NCBI GenBank assembly: GCA_964542875.1 | Contig: CAZIWA010000031.1 | Coordinates: 1-47,005 of the forward strand | DNA length: 47,005 nt | Direction: 5' to 3' | Origin: CAZGOM01 sp964542875 | Lineage (GTDB): Bacteria; Planctomycetota; Phycisphaerae; Phycisphaerales; Phycisphaeraceae | In this document: positions 41,461 to 47,005 of the stretch, piece by piece | Numbering within the stretch: position 1 is the stretch's first letter | Layout: every line of letters starts with the position of its first letter | Translations under genes and position numbers: made by a program | Notes under the pieces: model-generated | Database searches by the model: none | Seen by the model: only the letters and a program-made list of their open reading frames with translations | Told to the model about the DNA's origin: nothing

Positions 41461-42114
41461 ATGACTTCCGGGCCCGGCCTCTTCAAACTCTTCCTTCGCA
41501 TCGCCCTCACGCTGGTGTGGCTGTTGCTCTTGACCGCTGTTATCACCGCATGGGTGAGCACCCGCCGGGCCAGAACCACTTGTTATCTGGGCAGGGTCAC
41601 CCTCAACTCCGTCGCTGGGCCCCCCGCGCATCACTTGGCAGAAACGTGGGGTGTGGGTTTTGTTCTCGGCAATCGCAGCATCAGCATCACCTGGAGCGGA
41701 GGAACCGGATACTACCCCCAACCAACCGCCCGCAATTTCATCCACCACTTTTGGATGCGCGACTGGCAAACCGATGCCCCTCACAGCCACTTCCCCCAGA
41801 TGCGGCCAGGGGCGTGGCAATATCAACTGGGCATTGGCCACGCGATCGACTTCAACGACTACGGCCCCGCCCGCTACCGCGGACTCATCATCCGCAGCAT
41901 AACCCCCAAAATCTGGCTGCCGCTGTGGCCCTTGGCTCTCTTGCTGGCCATCGGCACTGGCCAGGCCTTCTGGCATACATTCAAACTTTTCCGGCAAAGG
42001 CGCACCGCGCTGCTGCAGTTGTGCCCGCAATGTGGCTACAACCTCAAACTTTTGCAATCCACCGCCTGCCCCGAATGCGGCGCTAAAACAACTCCCCCAC
42101 CCGGCATCGCTTAA
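41461..42114 (+). CDS. TM-zinc-ribbon protein, tandem paralogue 2
   Basis: A 217-residue protein with the same architecture as its neighbours: an N-terminal helix (LALVWLLLLTAVITAWV-like), about 130 residues outside containing PTARNFIHHFWMRDW, a second helix (WLPLWPLALLLAIGTGQAF) and a C-terminal ribbon CPQCGYNLKLLQSTACPECG (Cys188, 191, 203, 206). The stop TAA overlaps the ATG of the third paralogue by one base, so those two are translationally coupled. The function is unknown. Confidence 0.7.
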   Translation: MTSGPGLFKLFLRIALTLVWLLLLTAVITAWVSTRRARTTCYLGRVTLNSVAGPPAHHLAETWGVGFVLGNRSISITWSGGTGYYPQPTARNFIHHFWMRDWQTDAPHSHFPQMRPGAWQYQLGIGHAIDFNDYGPARYRGLIIRSITPKIWLPLWPLALLLAIGTGQAFWHTFKLFRQRRTALLQLCPQCGYNLKLLQSTACPECGAKTTPPPGIA

Positions 42115-42842
42115 TGCCCCCCACCCCACTCTCCAAAACCAGATATCGCCTCCTTCTCGCCGTCACGCTCGGGCTTGGCATCCTTCTCCTACTCGTATGC
42201 TTCTTTTGGGTCCAAAGCTTCTTCTCCAGTCAGAAAATCTCCCTGCTGCGCTCAACCACATCCCCCATTCAATCGCCCACCCCGCAAGCCCAAATCCAAA
42301 TGCAGCTCCTGGAGCTAAACACCAGCGGCGGCGGCCTGCTCATCACCACCGAATCCACCCACACCACTCTCCCTTACGACTCCGTCTTTAAAGCCTCTTC
42401 AACCCTCCCCCGCACCATCTGGATCCGCACCTGGGAACGCTCCGACTGGCACACCCAGATCCGGCCTTTCGTCCAAAACCCGTTACAGCCGCATTTCGTC
42501 ACGCAACAAACCATGCTCAACCGATGCGGCTTCAGCTACGCGTTCAGCCGCATCTCCCTCGCATTCGGGCCCAGCCCCTCCGCCAAATCCCGCACGATCG
42601 CTTCCATGCCCTTCTGGGCACTCGCCCTGGCCTTCGCCATACCCTTCATCATCTGTCTCTACCGGCTCTCCAAACACCGCCATATCGCCCGCCGCATCTC
42701 CCAAAACCGCTGCATCGCCTGCGGCTACGACCTGCGCCATTCCCCCACCGCATGCCCCGAATGCGGCGCTAAAACAATTTCACCACCTCAATCACAAACA
42801 GCACCACCACCGCAATCTCCAGCCCCACCATCCACCGGTTGA
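42114..42842 (+). CDS. TM-zinc-ribbon protein, tandem paralogue 3
   Basis: A 242-residue protein: a helix (LLLAVTLGLGILLLLVCFFW), an outside domain of about 130 residues, a second helix (ALALAFAIPFIICLY) and a ribbon CIACGYDLRHSPTACPECG (Cys200, 203, 214, 217), followed by a Pro/Gln/Ser-rich tail absent from its paralogues. The tail is read through the 3' end of the convergent gene (42769-43866), giving a 74-bp overlap. The tail may therefore be a read-through after loss of an earlier stop. Start-stop overlap with the preceding gene indicates an operon. Confidence 0.7.
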   Translation: MPPTPLSKTRYRLLLAVTLGLGILLLLVCFFWVQSFFSSQKISLLRSTTSPIQSPTPQAQIQMQLLELNTSGGGLLITTESTHTTLPYDSVFKASSTLPRTIWIRTWERSDWHTQIRPFVQNPLQPHFVTQQTMLNRCGFSYAFSRISLAFGPSPSAKSRTIASMPFWALALAFAIPFIICLYRLSKHRHIARRISQNRCIACGYDLRHSPTACPECGAKTISPPQSQTAPPPQSPAPPSTG

Positions 42843-43866
42843 TCTGGTCCTGTTTCAGGATCTGGTACATCTCATCCAGCGTCCGCGTCTTTTCATCGAT
42901 CGTCCGATGCCAGTCCGCCAGATAAAACCGGCCGGAAAGCTCCCGATACACCCGCGCCAGGTACCAATCCCCGAAAAATTTCGTCGTATTTGATAGCTCG
43001 TCTTTCAGCCGGGCCATATCCAGGCTCAGTTCGCGCAACCGCTGCAGCACCTTTGCCCGCGCGCCCGCTTTGGACCGCACCAGGTCCCGGTAGGCCTTTT
43101 GCAATTCGGCGTCCAGCGCCCGGTCATACGCCTCCAGCTCGGCAAGCTGCACATTCGCCAGTTCGATAATGTGCAGCGTCGGCTCCATCAGCCCCGGTTC
43201 ATCAACCACCAAGGCCGCATCCCAATCCACCACCACCAGGTCTTGCCGGTAATAGCTCACAAACCGGCCCACCGTGTCGTTCACTTCCTGCGCCGACAGC
43301 CGCTTGCCTTCCGTCTCCTGGGTCACCAGCCCTGCGGCGCGTTCGCTGTTGGCTTTCAGCCACGCTTCCGCATCCGCATCTCCCAGCAGGGACGCCGAAT
43401 CCAGGCAAAACACCGTGTACGCCTCTTCCTGCCTCAACTCCCACACCGGTTGAATGTAGTACGGTTCCAGCTCCTCTTTCACTCTCAACGCCAGCTTTCT
43501 GGCGTGCACCGACACCGGCTCTCCATCAAACATCGGCTGCTGATACTTCGCCAGATCCTCCAGCCGCTCCACTTCAAAGTTCACCGCATACCGGATGCTC
43601 ACCGCCCCAACGGCGAAAAGCTTCACAGTCCGCTCCACATCCATCGTTACTCCCGCTGGCCCATCCATTCCCACCGGCTCCAGCATCACCGTCTCAGGTC
43701 GGTAGAAAAACTGCTCGCGTGGCCCGCGTTTGTCCGGCTCCGGCGCCATCGCCGTCACCGGCCGTCCCAGCAGGCTCGTCACCGGCGCGCGGGTCATGTC
43801 GTACGCCATGTCAAAGGCAAACAGATAAACAACCTTGCCTGTCAGCAATCGTTTGGTTTCTTCCAT
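42769..43866 (-). CDS. RMD1/DUF155-like protein with C-terminal membrane helix
   Basis: A 365-residue protein. The C-terminal half resembles the RMD1/DUF155 family: a long helical stretch (LELEAYDRALDAEL-type, ELSNTTKFFGDWYLARVY, TIDEKTRTLDEMYQILK) ending in a membrane helix at the extreme C-terminus (WMVGLEIAVVVLFVIEVVKLF), as in proteins ending in an L-E-x-x-I-V-x-L-I-x-x-E-V helix. The N-terminal part has LLTGKVVYLFAFDMAYD and VERTVKLFAVGAVSIRY, with V-x-L-F-x-x-G-x-x-x also reminiscent of DUF155. The biochemical role of the family in bacteria is not known. The 3' end overlaps the convergent zinc-ribbon gene. Confidence 0.65.
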   Translation of the reverse strand: MEETKRLLTGKVVYLFAFDMAYDMTRAPVTSLLGRPVTAMAPEPDKRGPREQFFYRPETVMLEPVGMDGPAGVTMDVERTVKLFAVGAVSIRYAVNFEVERLEDLAKYQQPMFDGEPVSVHARKLALRVKEELEPYYIQPVWELRQEEAYTVFCLDSASLLGDADAEAWLKANSERAAGLVTQETEGKRLSAQEVNDTVGRFVSYYRQDLVVVDWDAALVVDEPGLMEPTLHIIELANVQLAELEAYDRALDAELQKAYRDLVRSKAGARAKVLQRLRELSLDMARLKDELSNTTKFFGDWYLARVYRELSGRFYLADWHRTIDEKTRTLDEMYQILKQDQINRWMVGLEIAVVVLFVIEVVKLF

Positions 43867-44163
43867 GACACCGCCTTATCTAAAGACCCACCAACAGCTT
43901 ATACATCAAACCTCCCATTCCCAGCCCCCGCCACCCCCGCCTCACCCCCGCTGATCAATGTTCACTTGATATCCCCAATGTCCCCGCACTCGACATTTTG
44001 ACGCACCCTAAACGCCCAATCCCCTTGCCCAACCCCGTTAAAAAGCCTACACTTACAGTGTTTTGCGGGGTGCTTTGCCCAGGCATCAAAGCCCATTAGC
44101 TCTCACCCCTGCCTGACCCGGTCATGAATGCCGGGTTTTAGCGCTTTTATTGGAGATCATCGA
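43867..44163. other. Divergent spacer with pdh promoter candidates
   Basis: No gene. Contains a promoter-like pair (44025-44053), an overlapping ACACT-TAC-AGTGT dyad (44049-44061) and a hairpin ACCCGG / CCGGGT followed by TTTT at about 44117-44142. That hairpin lies between the promoter and pdhA and could act as a weak attenuator. Confidence 0.45.
44025..44053 (+). promoter_or_regulatory. Candidate pdhA promoter with overlapping dyad
   Basis: TTGCCC and TACACT are 17 bp apart. The -10 is part of a 5-bp inverted repeat ACACT-TAC-AGTGT (44049-44061), so a repressor bound there would block transcription. Both hexamers are imperfect. Confidence 0.35.
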
Positions 44164-45258
44164 ATGGCAACCCTGACCAGCGAAAAAGCCTTGGCTAAAC
44201 CCTCGGCTAAACTCACGCCCGATCAGCTCTGGAAGCTGCTTAAGAACATGATCCTCATCCGCCGCTTTGAAGAGCGCACCCAGCAAAGCTACCAGCAAAC
44301 CAAGATCGGCGGCTTCTGCCACATCTACATCGGCCAGGAAGCCTGCGCCGTCGGCTCCATCGGCGCCACACGCGACACAGACCCCATCATCACCGCCTAC
44401 CGCGACCATGCCCACGCCCTCGCCCGCGGCACCGAACCCAAATACGCCATGGCCGAAATGTTCGGTAAGGCCACCGGCTCCGCCAAAGGCAAAGGCGGGT
44501 CCATGCACTTCTTCGATAAACGCTTCAACATGTACGGCGGGCACGCCATCGTCGGCGGCCAGGCCCCCCTGGGCGTCGGCCTTGCCTTCGCCTCCGCCTA
44601 CCTCGGCAAAGACGAAGTCACCCTCTGCTACTTCGGCGACGGCGCCCTCAACCAAGGCGGCCTCCACGAAGCCATGAACCTCGCCGCCATCTGGCGTCTC
44701 CCCATCATCTTCGTCCTTGAAAACAACGGCTACTCCATGGGCACCGCCATCGAACGCGGCACCTCCGCCGCCAACGACATGGGCGCAAAAGCCAAAGCCT
44801 ACGGCATGGAATACCGCGAATGCGACGGCATGGACGTCCTGGCCACCTACGACTGCTTCAAACCCCTGATCGACGCCATGCGCAGTTCCACCTCCAAAGC
44901 CCTGGGCGCGCCCAAGGAAACCGGCTGCGGCCCCGCCTTCGTCAACGTCAAAACCTACCGCTTCGTCGGCCACTCCATGTCCGACCCCCAGAAATACCGC
45001 ACCAAAGAAGAAGTCGAAGGCATGAAGGAGCGCGACCCGATCACCACGCTCGTCAACCACCTCATCGACCGCAAGCTCTTCACCCAGGAACAAATCGACA
45101 AACTCGACGCCGAAATGAAGGCCCTCGCCGCCGACGCCGTCAAGTTCGCCGAAGAATCACCCGAACCCGCCGTCTCCGAACTCTTCACCGACGTCTACTC
45201 CCAGCCCTACGAAGGCGGCCCCTACAAAGTCGGCGAACTCCCCGACATGATGAAGTAA
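44164..45258 (+). CDS. pdhA: Pyruvate dehydrogenase E1 component, alpha subunit
   Basis: A 364-residue thiamine-diphosphate enzyme subunit. With the beta subunit it decarboxylates pyruvate and passes the acetyl group to the E2 lipoyl domain. LIRRFEERTQQSYQQTKIGGF and HIYIGQEACAVG are the opening blocks. The ThDP/Mg motif is GDGALNQGG ... ENNGYSMGT, and YRFVGHSMSDPQKYR is the conserved loop that in mammals carries the phosphorylated Ser. Branched-chain 2-oxoacid or acetoin dehydrogenases are less likely alternatives. The ATG at 44164 has TGGAG 9 nt upstream; an in-frame ATG at 44128 lies in a hairpin. pdhB is 508 bp downstream, an abnormal gap filled by an inserted gene. Confidence 0.94.
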   Translation: MATLTSEKALAKPSAKLTPDQLWKLLKNMILIRRFEERTQQSYQQTKIGGFCHIYIGQEACAVGSIGATRDTDPIITAYRDHAHALARGTEPKYAMAEMFGKATGSAKGKGGSMHFFDKRFNMYGGHAIVGGQAPLGVGLAFASAYLGKDEVTLCYFGDGALNQGGLHEAMNLAAIWRLPIIFVLENNGYSMGTAIERGTSAANDMGAKAKAYGMEYRECDGMDVLATYDCFKPLIDAMRSSTSKALGAPKETGCGPAFVNVKTYRFVGHSMSDPQKYRTKEEVEGMKERDPITTLVNHLIDRKLFTQEQIDKLDAEMKALAADAVKFAEESPEPAVSELFTDVYSQPYEGGPYKVGELPDMMK

Positions 45259-45290
45259 AAATCGGGTTGCGGGTCTCGGGGAATGCAAGA

Positions 45291-45662
45291 ATGACACTCC
45301 AGTCGTATCGTGACCTTGATGCTTGGAAAATAGCGATGGAACTCGTCGAAAACATCTATCGAATCACACGCCACTTGCCCGTTTCGGAGCAATATGGCCT
45401 GACTTCGCAGATGCGGCGGGCTTCGGTCTCTATTCCCGCAAACATCGCAGAAGGGTACGGTCGAAGCCATCGCGGTGACTACCTCCGTCACCTCTCAATC
45501 GCACGTGGTTCTCTTATGGAACTGGAAACACACCTCCTGATCGCAGAACGTCTGGAATTTCTGGCATTGGATCTAACTAATAGAGCCTGGGAATTACTCA
45601 GCAGAGCCGCAATGCTCCTCATCCGTCTGATCCGCTCTCTTCAACCATCAGCCCCCGAGTAA
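45291..45662 (+). CDS. Four-helix-bundle protein (S23 / 23S rRNA IVP family)
   Basis: A 123-residue all-helical protein with the family hallmark RRASVSIPANIAEGYGR in the middle, then YLRHLSIARGSLMELETHL. Members are encoded in 23S rRNA intervening sequences of Leptospira and Coxiella. They are also widespread as single genes in bacteria, and the fold is shared with Avd, the accessory protein of diversity-generating retroelements, which binds nucleic acid and reverse transcriptase. Here it is not in rRNA, and no reverse transcriptase or template/variable repeats are seen. It interrupts the pdhA-pdhB operon and is bracketed by inverted heptamer arrays. Codon use is less C-ended than in pdhA and pdhB, consistent with insertion. 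The start ATG has only a weak purine-rich stretch before it. Confidence 0.9.
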   Translation: MTLQSYRDLDAWKIAMELVENIYRITRHLPVSEQYGLTSQMRRASVSIPANIAEGYGRSHRGDYLRHLSIARGSLMELETHLLIAERLEFLALDLTNRAWELLSRAAMLLIRLIRSLQPSAPE

Positions 45663-45732
45663 CCACTCTCAAATCCGATCTGACTCTTAACCCTCTTTTC
45701 TTCTCCGGTCTTATCCGCTTCTTCGGTCTTAC

Positions 45733-45766
45733 CCGATCCCCGAAACCCGAACCCCGAAACCCGAAA
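45733..45766 (+). repeat. Heptamer array, ACCCGAA class (5 units), abutting pdhB
   Basis: Five 7-bp units alternate ACCCGAA and CCCCGAA; the last is followed by the pdhB start codon with no room for a Shine-Dalgarno. Confidence 0.92.
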
Positions 45767-46753
45767 ATGACCACACGAGAAATCGAATACCGCGACGCCC
45801 TCAACGAAGCTCTTTGCGAAGAGATGGAACGCGATGAACGCGTCTTCCTCATGGGCGAGGAAGTCGCCCAGTACAACGGCGCTTACAAGGTCAGCAAGGG
45901 CATGTTGGATCGCTTTGGCCCCCGTCGCGTGGTTGACGCTCCCATTTCCGAAACCGGCTTCGCTGGCCTGGGCATCGGTGCCGCCATGTACGGCCTGCGT
46001 CCCGTCATCGAATTCATGAGCTGGTCCTTCTGCCTCGTCGCCGCCGACCAGATCATCAACAACGCCCCCAAAATGCTCTACATGTCCGGCGGGCAATTCA
46101 AAGTCCCCATCGTCTTCCGCGGCAATAACGGCGCAGGCGGCCAGCTCGGCTCCACCCACTCCTGGTGCGTCGAATCCATGTTCGCCTCCGTCCCCGGCCT
46201 CAAGCTCGCCATGCCCTCCACGCCCTACGACGCCAAGGGCCTCATGAAAACCGCCATCCGCGATGACGATCCTGTCTTCTTCCTTGAATCCGAACGCATG
46301 CTCGGCATGAAGGGCGCCGTCCCCGAAACCGAATACCTCATTCCCTTCGGCAAAGCCGACATCAAGCGCAAAGGCAAAGACTGCACCATCGTCGCCACCG
46401 GGCGTCCCGTGCACTTCGCCCTCGACGCCGCCCGTGAGCTCGCCAAGGAAGGCATCGACTGCGAAGTCATCGATCCCCGCACCCTGCGCCCCCTGGACAT
46501 CGACACCATCGTCCAGAGCGTCAAGAAAACCAACTACCTCGTCGTCGTCGACCAGAGCTGGCCTTTTGCCTCCATCGCCTCTGAAATCGCCATGCAGGTC
46601 TACGAACGCGCCATTGACGACCTCGACAACAAGGTCATCCGCGTTAACGCCGACGACGTCCCCGCTCCCTACGCTAAAAACCTTGAGCAGGAAATGCTCC
46701 CCAACGCCCGCAAGATCTGCGAAGCCGTCCGCGCTGTCACCTACAACGCCTGA
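45767..46753 (+). CDS. pdhB: Pyruvate dehydrogenase E1 component, beta subunit
   Basis: A 328-residue partner of pdhA. The opening REIEYRDALNEALCEEMERD and FLMGEEVAQYNGAYKVSKG are diagnostic. FAGLGIGAAMYGLRPVIEFM contains the Glu-rich ThDP-activating region, and the C-terminal DPRTLRPLDIDTI and DDVPAPYAKNLE blocks match PdhB. It stops 3 bp after a Tyr-Asn-Ala end. The usual ribosome-binding site region is replaced by the heptamer array, so translation may depend on coupling or on an unusual initiation. E2 and E3 genes are not in the window. Confidence 0.95.
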   Translation: MTTREIEYRDALNEALCEEMERDERVFLMGEEVAQYNGAYKVSKGMLDRFGPRRVVDAPISETGFAGLGIGAAMYGLRPVIEFMSWSFCLVAADQIINNAPKMLYMSGGQFKVPIVFRGNNGAGGQLGSTHSWCVESMFASVPGLKLAMPSTPYDAKGLMKTAIRDDDPVFFLESERMLGMKGAVPETEYLIPFGKADIKRKGKDCTIVATGRPVHFALDAARELAKEGIDCEVIDPRTLRPLDIDTIVQSVKKTNYLVVVDQSWPFASIASEIAMQVYERAIDDLDNKVIRVNADDVPAPYAKNLEQEMLPNARKICEAVRAVTYNA

Positions 46754-46783
46754 GCTTCACTCCACAATCAACCTTCCCCTCAG

Positions 46784-46808
46784 GCGCCCACAAGGGCGCT
46801 TGTTCTTT
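46784..46808 (+). terminator. Probable terminator of pdhB
   Basis: Arms GCGCCC / GGGCGC, loop ACAA, followed by a TTGTTCTTT run, 31 bp after the stop. Confidence 0.65.
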
Positions 46809-46960
46809 GGTAGGGTGCGGCCGAGTCCGCGAGGCCCACCACGCCGCGCCCCAGACCCACCAAACACACAAATCACAAAACCGCACCACCATCAAACCGG
46901 TGCTCTTTTTCCGCATTCTCTTCCCAACTCTTCACTTCATAATTCATAACTCGTAATTCC
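46809..46960. repeat. Family 2 repeat followed by TAATTCG heptamer array
   Basis: 46809-46912 matches 32636-32735 (GTGCGGCCGAGTCCGCGAGG, then CAAACACACAAATCAC and ATCAAACCGGTG). 46934-46960 has four 7-bp units of the TAATTCA/TAACTCG class. The same composite occurs at 30340-30425. Confidence 0.75.
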
Positions 46961-46964
46961 TCCA

Positions 46965-47005
46965 TCACTTCCCCCCCAAAATCGCCCGCGCCCGCGCCAG
47001 ATTCG
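46965..47005 (-). CDS. Possible 3' end of a gene continuing beyond the window
   Basis: On the minus strand a frame with GC-rich codons reads NLARARAILGGK and then stops (TGA at 46965-46967). The stop lies next to the heptamer array, as at other gene ends in this window. Only 12-13 codons are visible, so neither the gene nor its product can be confirmed. Confidence 0.3.
   Translation of the reverse strand, partial: NLARARAILGGK

Larger units (their letters stand above)
45264..45766. mobile_element. Candidate heptamer-flanked cassette carrying a four-helix-bundle gene
   Basis: The segment between pdhA and pdhB starts with 2-3 units of a GGGTTGC/GGGTCTC heptamer (45264-45281), holds the four-helix-bundle gene, and ends with five units of the inverse type, ACCCGAA/CCCCGAA (45733-45766). 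The right array stops directly at the pdhB ATG. The inverted arrays look like terminal repeats. There is no transposase or reverse transcriptase inside. Mobility is inference. Confidence 0.5.

Noticed and set aside
44117..44142. Riboswitch or T-box-like leader before pdhA
   Set aside because: Only one short hairpin is present and no conserved aptamer core can be recognised; noted as a possible weak attenuator.
45291..45662. Diversity-generating retroelement with the four-helix-bundle gene as avd
   Set aside because: No reverse transcriptase and no template/variable repeat pair in the window; only the fold resemblance remains.
1..47005. tRNA, rRNA, prophage or integrative element
   Set aside because: No cloverleaf with a T-arm GGTTCGAATCC-like core, no rRNA segment, and no integrase, capsid or conjugation genes were seen.

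Overview
The window looks like chromosomal DNA of a planctomycete, most likely class Phycisphaerae. It is GC-rich with strongly C-ended codons, so most genes throw long antisense shadow frames. Four membrane proteins carry the C-x-x-C-(G/A)-Y-(D/N)-L ... C-P-E-C zinc ribbon that I associate with Phycisphaerae. The other pointers are a very long SecA, many single-gene transcription units, repeat-rich spacers and several secreted carbohydrate-active proteins. A KdsA and a YkuD L,D-transpeptidase imply a Kdo-containing outer membrane and a cross-linked peptidoglycan. The taxonomic call is inference from these features; no rRNA is present.

Layout: purB (5' truncated) and a VOC protein (0-2.1 kb); a lower-GC pair, a C1 papain-like peptidase and a putative lipoprotein (2.3-4.7 kb); a 2-Cys peroxiredoxin; a heparinase II/III-like protein; a YhaM-type OB-HD exoribonuclease; a DUF2231 membrane protein; a small exported protein; secA with a roughly 220-residue helical expansion (10.9-14.9 kb); a zinc-ribbon/LRR membrane protein; a HisN-like phosphatase; an Ldh-family dehydrogenase; a secreted GH42-like protein; an AbrB/Fic toxin-antitoxin pair (22.5-23.1 kb); a secreted DUF4838 protein; kdsA; deoC; an alpha/beta hydrolase; a zinc alcohol dehydrogenase; a PAP2 phosphatase; two paralogous CGKC proteins of unknown function; a LysM/YkuD transpeptidase; rarA; moaA; a small zinc-finger protein; an acetylxylan-esterase-like hydrolase; three tandem TM/zinc-ribbon paralogues; an RMD1/DUF155-like protein; and pdhA/pdhB separated by a four-helix-bundle (S23/IVP-type) gene.

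The most unusual content is between the genes. Degenerate tandem arrays with a strict 7-bp period, in at least five unrelated sequence classes, occupy many spacers. They often end within a few bases of a start codon, and in one case they encode the end of a protein. One class, with a CGGGT/ACCCG core, forms inverted arrays around the four-helix-bundle gene inside the pdh operon. The same inverted arrangement around a 69-bp spacer sits between rarA and moaA and looks like a decayed or deleted copy. I regard this array-plus-four-helix-bundle unit as the best candidate for an undescribed mobile or repeat-generating system here.

Other non-coding elements are a ~100-nt group II intron remnant (domains V and VI) placed just after a terminator, a ~134-bp MITE-like element with 19-bp terminal inverted repeats, a 9-bp-period repeat, and six further interspersed repeat families. 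No tRNA, rRNA, CRISPR array, transposase, integrase or reverse transcriptase was seen.
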